A stretch of DNA of 64,000 nt from Novacetimonas pomaceti (GCF_003207955.1 NZ_NOXG01000004.1:124001-188000); one strand, 5' to 3'. Shown: positions 25,867 through 35,837, counted from the stretch's first letter. Notes: a model not told the origin generated them from the letters alone. Made by a program: numbers and translations.

Positions 25867-28740
25867 ATGACCGAGTCAAAACCACAGGATCTCTATCGGG
25901 AGACGGTGTTCCTTCCCACCACCTCCTTTCCCATGCGCGGCAGCCTGCCGAAACGGGAGCCCGAGATGCTGGAGCGCTGGGCCGCGGAAGGGCTCGACGA
26001 CAGCCTGTTCCAGCAGTCGAAGGGGCGGCAGGTCTTCATGCTGCATGACGGCCCGCCCTATGCCAACGGCCACCTGCATATCGGTCACGCCCTGAACAAG
26101 ATCCTGAAGGACGTCATCAACCGCGCGCACCGCATGTCGGGTTATGGCGTGCATTACATTCCCGGCTGGGACTGCCACGGCCTGCCGATCGAATGGAAGA
26201 TCGAAGAGGAATACCGCAAGCGCGGACAGGACAAGGATGGCGTCCCCGTCCTGCAGTTCCGCGCCGAATGCCGCGCCTATGCCCAGAAGTGGCTGGATAT
26301 CCAGGCCGCCGAATTCCGCCGTCTGGGCGTGCAGGCGGAATGGGCGCGGCGTTACGCCACGATGGATTTTTCGTCCGAGGCGGCGATCGTGGGCGAAATC
26401 GGCAAATTCCTGCTCAACGGGCTGCTGTATCGCGGCCTGCGCCCCGTCATGTGGAGCCCGGTGGAAAAGACCGCCCTGGCCGAGGCGGAGATCGAATACC
26501 GCGATCACGAATCCACCGCCATCCACGTGGCCTTTCCCATCATCCATGACCCCACCCCGGCCCATGCGCTGGAGGACGTGGCGGCGGTCATCTGGACCAC
26601 GACGCCGTGGACGATCCCCGCCAACCGCGCCATCGCCTATGGCCCGGACATCACCTATGCCGTGGTGCGGGTGGATGACGTGACCGACGGCGCCCTGCTG
26701 GAGCCGGAATCGAAGGTCCTGGTGGCGGAAGACCTGATCGAGCCGTTCTGCGCCGCGGCGGGCATCAGCGCGCATCATGTGCTGTACACCCTGCCGGGCC
26801 GCGCGCTGAAGGGCGCGGTCTGCGCCCATCCGCTGCGGGGGCAGGGATATGATTTCGACGTGCCGATGCTGCCGGGCGAACATGTCACGACCGAAGCGGG
26901 CACCGGGCTGGTCCATACCGCCCCGGCCCATGGCGAGGACGATTTCAGCCTTGGCCGCCAGTACGGGCTGGAAATCACCGAACTGGTGATGGATGACGGC
27001 CGCTATGCCGAATGGGTGCCGCTGTTCGCGGGCGTGCATGTCTTCAAGGCGGCGGAGCCGGTCTGCGCCGCGCTGGCCGATGTGATGCGCCATGCCGCCG
27101 CCGCGGGCCAGGCCCCGGCGGGGCTGGTGGCGCGGACGATCATGGTCCATTCCTATCCCCATTCATGGCGGTCGCGCGCGCCGATCATCTATCGCGCGAC
27201 GCCGCAGTGGTTCATCCGCATGGATGGCGAGGGCTCCCTGCGCCGCCGCGCGCTCGAGGCGCTGGAGAAGGTGACGTTCGTCCCCGCGCAGTCGCGCAAC
27301 CGCCTGACCTCCATGGTGGAGGGGCGTCCCGACTGGTGCATCAGCCGCCAGCGCGCATGGGGCGTGCCGATCGCGGTGTTCGTTGAAAAGCGCACGGGCG
27401 AGGTCCTGCGCGACCCGGCGGTGATGAAGCGCATCGTCGATGCCTTCGCGGCCGAGGGGGCGGACGCGTGGTATTCCTCCCCGGCGGGGCGTTTCCTGGG
27501 CGAAGGGCGCGACCCGGAGGATTACGAACAGGTCTTCGACATCGTGGACGTGTGGTTCGAAAGCGGCTCGACCCATGCCTTCGTGCTGGGCCATGACGGG
27601 CTGCCGTTCCCCGCCGATGTCTATCTCGAAGGTTCGGACCAGCATCGCGGCTGGTTCCAGTCCTCGCTGCTCGAAAGCGTGGGGACGAAGGGTGTCGCGC
27701 CGTTCCGCACGCTGGTGACCAACGGCTTCGTCCTTGATGAGCAGGGACGCAAGATGTCCAAGTCGCTGGGCAATGTCATCGCCCCGCAGGATGTCAACGA
27801 CTCGCTCGGCGCCGATATCCTGCGCCTGTGGGTGATGAATTCCGACACCAACGAGGACCTGCGCATCGGCAAGGACATCCTCAAGCAGCAGGGCGAGCTT
27901 TACCGCCGCCTGCGCAATACGCTGCGCTGGCTGCTGGGCGCGCTGGATGGTTTTTCCGAGGAGGAGCGGGTCGCTTATGACGACCTGCCGGAACTGGAAC
28001 GCTGGGTGCTGCACCGTCTGGGCGAACTGGGCGGGCTGGTGGCGCGCGCGGTGGAAACGCATGAATGGGTGGGGGTCTATCCCGCGCTGCACGGCTTCTG
28101 CGCCGCCGACCTTTCGGCGTTCTATTTCGACGTGCGCAAGGACGCGATCTACTGCGACGGTCCCGCCAGCCCCAAGCGCCGGGCGGCGCGCACGGTTCTG
28201 GACCACCTGCACCGCTGCCTGTGCGCGTGGCTGGCCCCCGTGCTGGTCTTTACGGCGGAAGAGGCATGGCTGGCGCGGCCGGGCAATACGCAGAGCATCC
28301 ACCTCCAGCCTTTCCCCGACATCCCGGCGCAGTGGCACCAGCCCGCGCTGGAGGATCGCTGGGCCATGCTGCGTGGCGTGCGGCGCGTCATCACCACCGA
28401 AATCGAGACCGCGCGTCGCAACGGCATCGTGGGATCGTCGCTGCAGGCGGCGGTCACGCTGCCGCTGGCGGAGCAGGAGGCCACCGTTTTCGGCGAGGTG
28501 GACTGGTGCGAGCTGGCGATCGTCTCGCAGGTGGATGTTTCGATCGAGGCGGGCAGCGCCCCGATCTATCTGGACCAGCCGGATGGGGCGCAGGGCACGC
28601 CGCATGGCGGTCCCGTCGTCCGCGCGGCGTCGGGCCACAAGTGCGCGCGCTGCTGGAAGGTGCTTGAGGAAGTGGGAACCATCGCCGCGCATCCGCAGCT
28701 GTGCCTGCGATGCAATGATGTGGTGCAGGGCGGGGCGTGA
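25867..28740 (+). CDS. ileS: Isoleucine--tRNA ligase
   Basis: Class I synthetase charging tRNA-Ile, 957 residues from ATG 25867. HIGH motif in PPYANGHLHIGHALNK near residue 60, KMSKS in GRKMSKSLGNVIAP, the editing domain between them (VIWTTTPWTIPANRAI), and a C-terminal zinc finger CARCWKVLEE with a second pair in LCLRCND. This is the zinc-containing bacterial type, usually sensitive to mupirocin. Its stop overlaps the lspA GTG start. Confidence 0.97.
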   Translation: MTESKPQDLYRETVFLPTTSFPMRGSLPKREPEMLERWAAEGLDDSLFQQSKGRQVFMLHDGPPYANGHLHIGHALNKILKDVINRAHRMSGYGVHYIPGWDCHGLPIEWKIEEEYRKRGQDKDGVPVLQFRAECRAYAQKWLDIQAAEFRRLGVQAEWARRYATMDFSSEAAIVGEIGKFLLNGLLYRGLRPVMWSPVEKTALAEAEIEYRDHESTAIHVAFPIIHDPTPAHALEDVAAVIWTTTPWTIPANRAIAYGPDITYAVVRVDDVTDGALLEPESKVLVAEDLIEPFCAAAGISAHHVLYTLPGRALKGAVCAHPLRGQGYDFDVPMLPGEHVTTEAGTGLVHTAPAHGEDDFSLGRQYGLEITELVMDDGRYAEWVPLFAGVHVFKAAEPVCAALADVMRHAAAAGQAPAGLVARTIMVHSYPHSWRSRAPIIYRATPQWFIRMDGEGSLRRRALEALEKVTFVPAQSRNRLTSMVEGRPDWCISRQRAWGVPIAVFVEKRTGEVLRDPAVMKRIVDAFAAEGADAWYSSPAGRFLGEGRDPEDYEQVFDIVDVWFESGSTHAFVLGHDGLPFPADVYLEGSDQHRGWFQSSLLESVGTKGVAPFRTLVTNGFVLDEQGRKMSKSLGNVIAPQDVNDSLGADILRLWVMNSDTNEDLRIGKDILKQQGELYRRLRNTLRWLLGALDGFSEEERVAYDDLPELERWVLHRLGELGGLVARAVETHEWVGVYPALHGFCAADLSAFYFDVRKDAIYCDGPASPKRRAARTVLDHLHRCLCAWLAPVLVFTAEEAWLARPGNTQSIHLQPFPDIPAQWHQPALEDRWAMLRGVRRVITTEIETARRNGIVGSSLQAAVTLPLAEQEATVFGEVDWCELAIVSQVDVSIEAGSAPIYLDQPDGAQGTPHGGPVVRAASGHKCARCWKVLEEVGTIAAHPQLCLRCNDVVQGGA

Positions 28741-29273
28741 GTTTATCCGTCATGTCAGGATCTGGCATGCTTGACCCCACGCCGCGACGGCGGCGCAGGG
28801 TCAGCCGGGCGGGATGGACGGTCCTGTTCTTCGCCCTTGTCCTTGGCCTGGACCAGGCCACCAAGCACTGGATCCTGCATGGGTATGACCTGCCGGGACG
28901 CCAGAGCGTCGCCCTGATGCCGGGGCTGAATTTCACCATGGTCTGGAACCACGCCATCACCTTCGGGATGCTGGGTGGCGTGGGGACGGCGGGCCGCATC
29001 ATCTTTTCGGTCGTGGCGCTGGGCATCGTCGCGCTGCTGGGTGTATGGGCGGCACGCACGCCGCGCCCGTGGGTCGCGGGCGCGCTGGGCGCGATCATGG
29101 GGGGGGCGGTCGGCAATGTCATCGACCGGCTGCAGTTCGGCGCGGTGGTGGATTTCGTGCACCTGCATGCCTATGGATGGTCATGGCCGGTATTCAACCT
29201 TGCCGATGCGGCGATTGACTGCGGTGTGGCAGTGCTGATTATTGATAATCTTTTCGATCGCGACAGGGGATAG
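28737..29273 (+). CDS. lspA: Lipoprotein signal peptidase
   Basis: Inner-membrane aspartic protease that removes signal peptides from prolipoproteins. 178 residues, four membrane segments. The catalytic aspartates are in GNVIDRLQFGAVVDF and FNLADAAIDCG. Starts at GTG 28737 overlapping the ileS stop (GTGA). The next gene encodes a lipoprotein, one of its likely substrates. Confidence 0.95.
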   Translation: MSLSVMSGSGMLDPTPRRRRRVSRAGWTVLFFALVLGLDQATKHWILHGYDLPGRQSVALMPGLNFTMVWNHAITFGMLGGVGTAGRIIFSVVALGIVALLGVWAARTPRPWVAGALGAIMGGAVGNVIDRLQFGAVVDFVHLHAYGWSWPVFNLADAAIDCGVAVLIIDNLFDRDRG

Positions 29274-29279
29274 GACAGA

Positions 29280-29861
29280 ATGTCACAGCGGCGCTTGCCG
29301 AACCGTTACGGGGGCGGTAATAGGCGAATCATGGCATCCATGGCTTTCAGAACCCTCACCCTTGCTCTGGTCGCGACGGGCGGTCTTTCCCTGACCGGCT
29401 GCTCGGGGGGGGACGTTTCGCGTGCGTTCGGGCTGGAACGCAGCATGCCCGACGAATACACCGTCACGACGCGCACGCCGCTTTCGATGCCGCCTTCGGA
29501 CGAACTGGGCGCGCCCAACAGCGCGGCCATCCAGCGTGCGCAGGATACCAATCCGCGCATGCAGGCGCTGGAAACCCTGTCGCCCAACGTCGCCCTTCAG
29601 GGTGCCTACGGGCAGGACAGCCCGGGCCAGACCGCCCTGGTGGGCGAGGCGAACGAGGCATCCAGTTCGCCGGATCGCGGCGAACTGGGCAAGGCGGGCA
29701 CCAGCTTTGTCGATCACCTGATGTTCTGGCACGGTGGCGGCGCGGGCAACGTGGTCAATGCCAAGGCGGAGAATGCCCGCCTGCGTGAGGATTCGGCCCT
29801 TGGCCGCAACCTGACGCAGGGTGCGACGCCGACGCTGAGCGCGCCGACCAAGAAGAAATAA
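29280..29861 (+). CDS. bamF: BamF-like outer-membrane assembly lipoprotein (DUF3035)
   Basis: DUF3035 proteins are the alphaproteobacterial BamF lipoproteins, an accessory part of the outer-membrane beta-barrel assembly machine. 193 residues. Lipobox LSLTGC; then the family signature PDEYTVTTRTPLSMPPS and a charged, flexible C-terminal half. The ATG at 29280 has AGGGGA nine bases upstream; ATG 29331 would give a more standard signal peptide. It follows lspA by six bases. The family call rests on the TxTRxPLxxPP block. Confidence 0.75.
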   Translation: MSQRRLPNRYGGGNRRIMASMAFRTLTLALVATGGLSLTGCSGGDVSRAFGLERSMPDEYTVTTRTPLSMPPSDELGAPNSAAIQRAQDTNPRMQALETLSPNVALQGAYGQDSPGQTALVGEANEASSSPDRGELGKAGTSFVDHLMFWHGGGAGNVVNAKAENARLREDSALGRNLTQGATPTLSAPTKKK

Positions 29862-29862
29862 T

Positions 29863-29891
29863 CCCGCGCGCCAACGCCGCGGGTGTCTTTT
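29863..29891 (+). terminator. Possible terminator after bamF
   Basis: CCCGCG (29863-29868) pairs with CGCGGG (29878-29883), then TGTCTTTT. The stem is only six pairs, so it is a weak candidate. It would end the mtnB-to-bamF run before mutL. Confidence 0.45.
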
Positions 29892-30005
29892 GCTTACGGC
29901 GGGGCGGGCAGCCGGGTGGCTGATTCCCCACAGGTCTTGCGATCCCGCCCGGTGCCGTGCGTCCCCGCGCTGGAGATGGGCGGGCCATTCCGCCATGATG
30001 CCGTC

Positions 30006-31967
30006 ATGACCGAACATTCCCCTTCCCCGGAACGCCCCGTGATCCGTCGCCTGTCCGAACAGGTGGTCAACCGCATCGCGGCGGGCGAGGTGATAGAGCG
30101 TCCTGCCGCCGCGCTGAAGGAACTGGTGGAAAACGCGCTGGATTCGGGCGCGCGGCGGGTTTCCATCCTTCTGGAAAATGGCGGCATCGACCGGATCGAG
30201 GTGACCGACGATGGCTGCGGCATGACGCCGGAGGACCTGCGTCTTGCGGTGGAGCGTCACTGCACCTCGAAACTGTCGGACGAAACGCTGGTGCGCATCT
30301 CCACGCTGGGCTTCCGGGGGGAGGCCCTGCCGTCGATCGGGGCGGCCGCGCGGCTGTGTGTCACGTCGCGCACGCATGGCGCGCCATCCGCCTGGTCCAT
30401 ACGGGTGGAGGGCGGACGGATCGAGGAGCCACGTCCCTGCGCCGGGGTCGCGGGCACCCGCGTGGTGGTGGAGGACCTGTTTTTCGCCACCCCCGCGCGG
30501 CGCAAATTCCTCAAGAGCGCGCGGGTCGAATCGGGCCATGCCGAAAATACCGTCCGTCGCCTGGCCCTGTCCGCGCCCCATGTCGCCTTTCGCCTGCAGT
30601 TCGATCAGCGCGTGGTCCTTGACCTGCCAGTGCAGGACACGGCCGCGCGGGCGGCGGCGATTCTGGACGCGGGGCAGGCGGACGGCCTGATCCCGGTGGA
30701 AGGGGAGCGCGGGGACCTGCGCCTGTCGGGCTATATCTGCGCCCCGTCCGTGCATCGCGCCACCGCCAACGGACAGCTTCTGCTGGTGAACGGACGCCCC
30801 GTGGTCGATCCGGTGCTGCGCACGGCGGTGCGGGTGGCCTATCGCAATGTCATGGAACACGGGCGTCACGCGGTGGTGGCACTGTCGCTGCATATCCCGC
30901 CGGAACAGGTGGACGTGAATGTCCATCCGGCCAAGACCGAACTGCGTTACGCCGACGCGGCGGCGGTGCGGGCGCTGGTGATCGGATCACTGGGCCGGGC
31001 GCTGGGAATCGGGGCTGGCATCGCGGGGGTCAGGCCGGGACTGCTGCAGTCGCGGCCTGCGGGCGGGGCGCGGATCTGGTATCCGCCCGAACCGTCATCG
31101 CGCCCTTCGCCCGTGGCAGGCGGTTCGGCCTTTTCCGCCGGACTGCCGGGGGATGCCGGTGCCGGGGACCCGGGTGCCAGTGTTGCGGGTGCGGGGGTTG
31201 CGGAACGTCGCCTGCCGTTGGCGGACCTGCCGCCTGCCGCGCGCCGGATCATGGACCCGGCGGTCCAATCCAGTGCCCAGTCCAGCGCCCTGTCCGATGC
31301 GGATGCGCCGGGGGGGCGCGAATCCGCCGCCCATGTCCATGTCCATGTTCATGCCGGGGCGGAGGCGGATTTTCCCCTTGGCGCGGCGGTGGCGCAGGTT
31401 CTGGGCACCTATATCCTTGCGCAGACATCGGCGGGCGAGCTTGTGCTGGTCGATCAGCACGCCGCCCATGAACGCCTGACGCACGAGCGGCTGCGCGCGC
31501 AGTATCTGGGGGGCGAGGTCAGGGCCCAGCGACTCCTGCTGCCCGAAGTCGTGGACGTGCCGCAGGGGCGGGCGGAACTGCTGCTGTCCTATGCCGATAC
31601 GCTGTCGGCGCTGGGAATCGAGATTGACGCCTTTGGCGGCAATGCCGTGCTGGTGCGCACGGTGCCCGCACTGCTGGGGGGAGGCGACGCTGCGGCGATG
31701 CTGCGTGACCTGGCGGAGGAACTGGCGGAGGACGATCTGCTTGCCCCCGCGCAGGCGCAGGCGATTGACGGGCGGCTTGACGCGATCATCGCGCGCATGG
31801 CGTGCCATGGCAGCGTGCGCGCGGGCCGTCGCCTTACACACGAGGAAATGAACGCCCTGCTGCGTGACATGGAACGAACCCCGCGCGCCGGGACCTGTTC
31901 ACATGGTCGCCCCACCTGGCTGAAGCTGGAAAAAGCTGACCTGGAGCGGATGTTCGGCCGTCGCTGA
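30006..31967 (+). CDS. mutL: DNA mismatch repair protein MutL (endonuclease type)
   Basis: Matchmaker between MutS and downstream repair enzymes. 653 residues. N-terminal GHKL ATPase: RIAAGEVIERPAAALKELVE, VTDDGCGM, STLGFRGEAL. After a long Gly/Ala/Pro linker (about 330-460), the C-terminal domain holds the nicking motif DQHAAHERLTHE, matching DQHA(X)2E(X)4E, plus ACHGSVRAG and CSHGRPT. These are the metal-binding motifs of MutL proteins that nick DNA themselves in bacteria without MutH. A four-unit hexamer repeat lies in the linker. Confidence 0.95.
   Translation: MTEHSPSPERPVIRRLSEQVVNRIAAGEVIERPAAALKELVENALDSGARRVSILLENGGIDRIEVTDDGCGMTPEDLRLAVERHCTSKLSDETLVRISTLGFRGEALPSIGAAARLCVTSRTHGAPSAWSIRVEGGRIEEPRPCAGVAGTRVVVEDLFFATPARRKFLKSARVESGHAENTVRRLALSAPHVAFRLQFDQRVVLDLPVQDTAARAAAILDAGQADGLIPVEGERGDLRLSGYICAPSVHRATANGQLLLVNGRPVVDPVLRTAVRVAYRNVMEHGRHAVVALSLHIPPEQVDVNVHPAKTELRYADAAAVRALVIGSLGRALGIGAGIAGVRPGLLQSRPAGGARIWYPPEPSSRPSPVAGGSAFSAGLPGDAGAGDPGASVAGAGVAERRLPLADLPPAARRIMDPAVQSSAQSSALSDADAPGGRESAAHVHVHVHAGAEADFPLGAAVAQVLGTYILAQTSAGELVLVDQHAAHERLTHERLRAQYLGGEVRAQRLLLPEVVDVPQGRAELLLSYADTLSALGIEIDAFGGNAVLVRTVPALLGGGDAAAMLRDLAEELAEDDLLAPAQAQAIDGRLDAIIARMACHGSVRAGRRLTHEEMNALLRDMERTPRAGTCSHGRPTWLKLEKADLERMFGRR
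31332..31355 (+). repeat. Hexanucleotide repeat in the mutL linker
   Basis: Four units of CATGTC type (CATGTC, CATGTC, CATGTT, CATGCC) encode the alternating His-Val run of the linker. The period is a multiple of three, so slippage would not break the frame. Confidence 0.75.
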
Positions 31968-32120
31968 CGCCGACGCATGCCCTGTTCAGCGGGGGCGCGA
32001 GGGGACTGAAAATACGCGAATGTGAGCCCCTGCTCGGCAGAACGTGAGCGGTGGGCGGGTGGATTTCATTTCCGGAACGCCCCTAAGGTCGGTCCATCCT
32101 TTCATGGCGATGAGACTGAC

Positions 32121-33638
32121 GTGCACCCGATCCTGCTTTCCCTCGTCACATATCTGCCCCTGGCGGGCGTTCTGGCCATCATGCTGACGCGAGGTACGAC
32201 CCAGGCGGTCGAGACCGCCGCGCGGTGGGTGGCGCTGTGGACCAGTGCGATCGTGTTCGTCCTGTCCCTCGTGATGTGGGTGCAGTTCGATCCCACCCAT
32301 GTCGGGCCACAGTTCGAACAGGTCGCGCCATGGGCCTCCGCCTTTGGCGTGTTGTACCATGCCGGCGTCGATGGCATCAGCCTGATGTTCGTGCTGCTGT
32401 CCACCTTCCTGACCCCGCTTGCGATCATCGGGGGGTGGAAGCTGGTGAACACCCGCGTGCGTGATTACATGGTGGCGATGCTGCTGCTGGAAACCACGCT
32501 GATCGGCCTGTTTTCCGCGCTCGACCTCGTGCTGTTCTATCTCTTTTACGAGGCGACGCTCCTGCCGGGCAGCCTGATGATCGGCGTATGGGGCGGGCCG
32601 AAGCGGGTCTGGGCCTCGCTGCAGTTCTTCCTGTTCACCTTTGGCGGCTCGCTGTTCATGCTGGTGGCGCTGCTGGTGATGTGGAACGTCGCGGGCACGA
32701 CCGACATCCCGACGCTGCAGCACACGACCTTCTCCCACGCGATGCAGGGATGGCTGCTGGCGGGCTTCATCGTGGCCTTCGGGGTCAAGCTGCCGCTGTT
32801 CCCGCTGCATGCGTGGCTGCCCGATGCCTATACCGAGGCCCCGACCCCGGCCTCCGTCATGCTGTCGGGCGTCCTGTCAAAGGCCGGGGCGTATGGCCTG
32901 CTGCGCTTTGGCGTGCTGATGTTCCCCGACGCGGCGCGGGTCTTTGCCCCCTATATCCTGACCGTGGGCGTCGTGGCCGTCATCTATGCCGCGATCATCG
33001 CGCTGGCGCAGACCGACATGAAGCGCGTGATCGCCTATTCCTCCTTTTCCCACATGGGGGTCATCGCCATCGGGCTGTTCACCCTGACGCCCGAGGGAAT
33101 CGACGGCGCGATCTTCCAGATGCTGTCGCATGGCATCGTGATCGCCGCGCTGTTCTTCTGTGTCTCGGCCGTGTCATGGCGGGCGGAGACGCGCAATATC
33201 TCGGCCTTTGCCGGGGTGGCGCACAAGATGCCGGTCCTGGCGACGCTGACGATGCTGTTCGTCATGGCCAATATCGGCCTGCCGGGTACCGGGGCGTTCG
33301 TTGGGGAACTGCTGGTGATGGTGGGCGCGATTCACGTCTCGTTCTGGCTGGCCTTCCTTGGCGGGTCCAGCATGATCCTCGGCGCGGTCTATATGCTGGT
33401 GCTGTATCGCCGCGTGATGTTCGGGCAGGCGGCGGGCGGTATGGTGGCCCTGCTGCGTGACCTGACCGGCCCGGAACTGGCGGTGCTGGTCCCGCTGGCG
33501 GTCGTGACGCTGTGGATGGGCGTCCATCCTGGCACGTTCCTGCGTGTCTTCAACCCCACCGTGGTCAGCCTGGTGCAGCCCGCGCCCGTGGTGGCGTCCG
33601 ATACCATCACGCATGATGTCCAGGTGAAGGCGGGCTGA
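32121..33638 (+). CDS. nuoM: NADH-quinone oxidoreductase subunit M (isolated copy)
   Basis: Antiporter-like proton channel subunit of respiratory Complex I, 505 residues, about 14 membrane helices. GTG 32121 is taken as the start. Key charged residues are kept: the Glu in LFYEATLLPG, the Lys in FGVKLPLFPLHAWLPDAY, and the Lys in LSGVLSKAGAYGLLRFG. Normally nuoM sits between nuoL and nuoN; here it lies between mutL and parE with none of the other subunits. It is either the only nuoM, displaced, or an extra copy serving another ion-moving complex. Confidence 0.9.
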   Translation: MHPILLSLVTYLPLAGVLAIMLTRGTTQAVETAARWVALWTSAIVFVLSLVMWVQFDPTHVGPQFEQVAPWASAFGVLYHAGVDGISLMFVLLSTFLTPLAIIGGWKLVNTRVRDYMVAMLLLETTLIGLFSALDLVLFYLFYEATLLPGSLMIGVWGGPKRVWASLQFFLFTFGGSLFMLVALLVMWNVAGTTDIPTLQHTTFSHAMQGWLLAGFIVAFGVKLPLFPLHAWLPDAYTEAPTPASVMLSGVLSKAGAYGLLRFGVLMFPDAARVFAPYILTVGVVAVIYAAIIALAQTDMKRVIAYSSFSHMGVIAIGLFTLTPEGIDGAIFQMLSHGIVIAALFFCVSAVSWRAETRNISAFAGVAHKMPVLATLTMLFVMANIGLPGTGAFVGELLVMVGAIHVSFWLAFLGGSSMILGAVYMLVLYRRVMFGQAAGGMVALLRDLTGPELAVLVPLAVVTLWMGVHPGTFLRVFNPTVVSLVQPAPVVASDTITHDVQVKAG

Positions 33639-33669
33639 AGACGCGCTTCGCACTCAATCTGGATGCACG

Positions 33670-33708
33670 AAAAAGGGGGAACCTGCCAGATGGCGGTTCC
33701 CCCTTTTT
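33670..33708. terminator. Bidirectional terminator between nuoM and parE
   Basis: A perfect 14-bp inverted repeat: AAAAAGGGGGAACC (33670-33683) and GGTTCCCCCTTTTT (33695-33708). It has T runs on both strands and lies between two converging genes, so it should stop transcription from both sides. Confidence 0.92.
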
Positions 33709-33794
33709 CATTGCCCCGAAACGTGGCGCCAAGAACGTGGCCCCGGAAATATGGCTCCGGAAAAAACGTGAGCCTCCCGAAAAAGCCGGTCGGG

Positions 33795-35837
33795 TCAGAT
33801 GTCGAGGTTTTCGACCTGTCGCGCATGTTCCTGAATGAACTGGAAGCGCAGTTCGGGCTTGCGTCCCATCAGGTGTTCGACCCGTTCACGCGTCAGGTTG
33901 CTGTCCTCCATCGGGGTGATGACCTTCAGCAGCGTGCGGTGCCTGGGATCCATGGTCGTCTGCTTGAGGTCGGCGGGCGGCATTTCGCCCAGCCCCTTGA
34001 AGCGCGAGACCTCGACCTTCGCATTGGGCTTGAAATCCCGCTTCAGCCTGCGTTCACGGTCCGCGTCGTTCATGGCGTAGACCGTCCTGCCGCCCTGCGT
34101 CAGGCGATATAGCGGCGGCTGCGCCAGATAGACATGGCCGCCACGGATCAGCGCAGGCAGTTCGCGATAGAAGAACGTCATCAGCAGGGAGGCGATATGC
34201 GCCCCGTCCACATCGGCATCCGTCATGATGATGATGCGGCCATAGCGCAGGCGGCTGGCGTCGAAGCGTTCGCCGATGCCACAGCCCAGTGCCTCCACCA
34301 GGTCGCGGAGTTCCTGATTGGCGCGCAGTTTTTCGGCGGAGGCGCTGGCGACGTTCAGGATCTTGCCGCGCAGGGGCAGGACGGCCTGCGTTTCGCGGTT
34401 GCGGGCCTGCTTGGCCGATCCCCCGGCCGAGTCGCCCTCGACAAGGAAAATCTCCGTCTCGGCGGCGTTTTCGCGGGTGCAGTCCGTCAGCTTCCCCGGC
34501 AGGCGCAGGCGGCGCGTGGCGCTCTTGCGCGGGGTGTCCTTCATTTCCTTGCGGCGCAGGCGTTCTTCCGCGCGTTCGATCACCACCGCCAGCAGGTTGT
34601 CCGCCTGTGGCGGGTTGCCCGCCAGCCAGTGGTCGAAACGGTCCCGTAGCGCCGTTTCCACCAGGCGGCTGGCCTCGCTGCTGGTCAGCTTTTCCTTCGT
34701 CTGGCCCTGGAACTGCGGGTCGCGGATGAAAACCGACAGTTTGGCCGAAATCAGGCCCATGATGTCATCGGCATTGATCGCGGCCGCACGCTTGTTCGAC
34801 CGCTGCTCCCCCCAGTTGCGCAGCCCCTTGGTCAGGGCAGTGCGGAAACCGGTTTCATGCGTGCCGCCATTGGGCGTGGGAATGGTATTGCAATAGGACG
34901 ACAGCCCGGCCGATCCCCGTTCGACGAACGCGATGGCCCATTCCATGCGTCCGGTGCTTTCCCCGTCCGCCGCCGTCGGCAGGTCCGCGTCCCCGGCCCA
35001 GATATCGCTCAGCAGCGCGGTATTGCCCAGTTCGTCGCGCAGGCTGTCGGCAAGGCCGCCGGGGAAGTGCAGGACCGCCTCCGCCGGGACGTCCGCGCCC
35101 TTGATAAGCGAGGGATCGCACGACCAGCGTATGGTCACGCCACGGAACAAAAACGCCTTGGACCGGCACAGGCGATACAGCCGCAGGGGGGAGAAATGCA
35201 GTTTCCCGAAAATCTGCGGGTCGGGGACAAATCGGATCTGCGTGCCGCGCCGGTTCTGTGTCGGGCCGACCTCCTCCACCGGGGCAAGCGGGACACCACG
35301 TTCATAGACCTGCTGCCACAGCGTGCGGTCGCGCGCGATTTCCACCTCCATCCGGGCGGACAGGGCGTTGACGACCGATGACCCGACGCCATGCAGCCCG
35401 CCGGACGTGGCATAGGCCTTGCCCGAGAACTTGCCGCCCGCGTGCAGCGTCGTCAGGATGACCTCCAGCGCCGAGCGCTTCGGGAACTTGGGATGGGGAT
35501 CGACCGGGATGCCGCGCCCGTTGTCGCGGATCGTCAGCCAGTTCCCGGCCTCCAGCGACACGTCAATGACCGAGGCATGGCCGGCCACGGCCTCGTCCAT
35601 CGCATTGTCGAGGATTTCGGAGGCAAGGTGGTGGTACGCGGTTTCATCCGTGCCGCCGATATACATACCCGGACGGCGGCGGACGGGCTCCAGCCCCTCC
35701 AGCACCTCGATCGCGCTGGCGTCGTAATCTTCACTCTGGGTCCGTGGGGCCTCCGCCGGCGCGCGGGATTTGCGGCGGGGAGCCTTGCCCGGTGCCTTGT
35801 CCGGGGCTGTGGCCTTGGAGAAAAGATCGTCGTTCAT
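33795..35837 (-). CDS. parE: DNA topoisomerase IV subunit B
   Basis: ATPase subunit of topoisomerase IV, which unlinks daughter chromosomes. 680 residues. GHKL ATPase: LEPVRRRPGMYIGGTDE, EILDNAMDEAVAG, IRDNGRGIP, GGLHGVGSSVVNAL. The TOPRIM domain has FLVEGDSAGGSAKQA and MTDADVDGAHIASLL. The spacing and PLRGKILNV block fit the ParE/GyrB family; the short length without the large GyrB insertion and the Lys/Pro-rich N terminus favour ParE. gyrB must lie elsewhere. Confidence 0.92.
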   Translation of the reverse strand: MNDDLFSKATAPDKAPGKAPRRKSRAPAEAPRTQSEDYDASAIEVLEGLEPVRRRPGMYIGGTDETAYHHLASEILDNAMDEAVAGHASVIDVSLEAGNWLTIRDNGRGIPVDPHPKFPKRSALEVILTTLHAGGKFSGKAYATSGGLHGVGSSVVNALSARMEVEIARDRTLWQQVYERGVPLAPVEEVGPTQNRRGTQIRFVPDPQIFGKLHFSPLRLYRLCRSKAFLFRGVTIRWSCDPSLIKGADVPAEAVLHFPGGLADSLRDELGNTALLSDIWAGDADLPTAADGESTGRMEWAIAFVERGSAGLSSYCNTIPTPNGGTHETGFRTALTKGLRNWGEQRSNKRAAAINADDIMGLISAKLSVFIRDPQFQGQTKEKLTSSEASRLVETALRDRFDHWLAGNPPQADNLLAVVIERAEERLRRKEMKDTPRKSATRRLRLPGKLTDCTRENAAETEIFLVEGDSAGGSAKQARNRETQAVLPLRGKILNVASASAEKLRANQELRDLVEALGCGIGERFDASRLRYGRIIIMTDADVDGAHIASLLMTFFYRELPALIRGGHVYLAQPPLYRLTQGGRTVYAMNDADRERRLKRDFKPNAKVEVSRFKGLGEMPPADLKQTTMDPRHRTLLKVITPMEDSNLTRERVEHLMGRKPELRFQFIQEHARQVENLDI

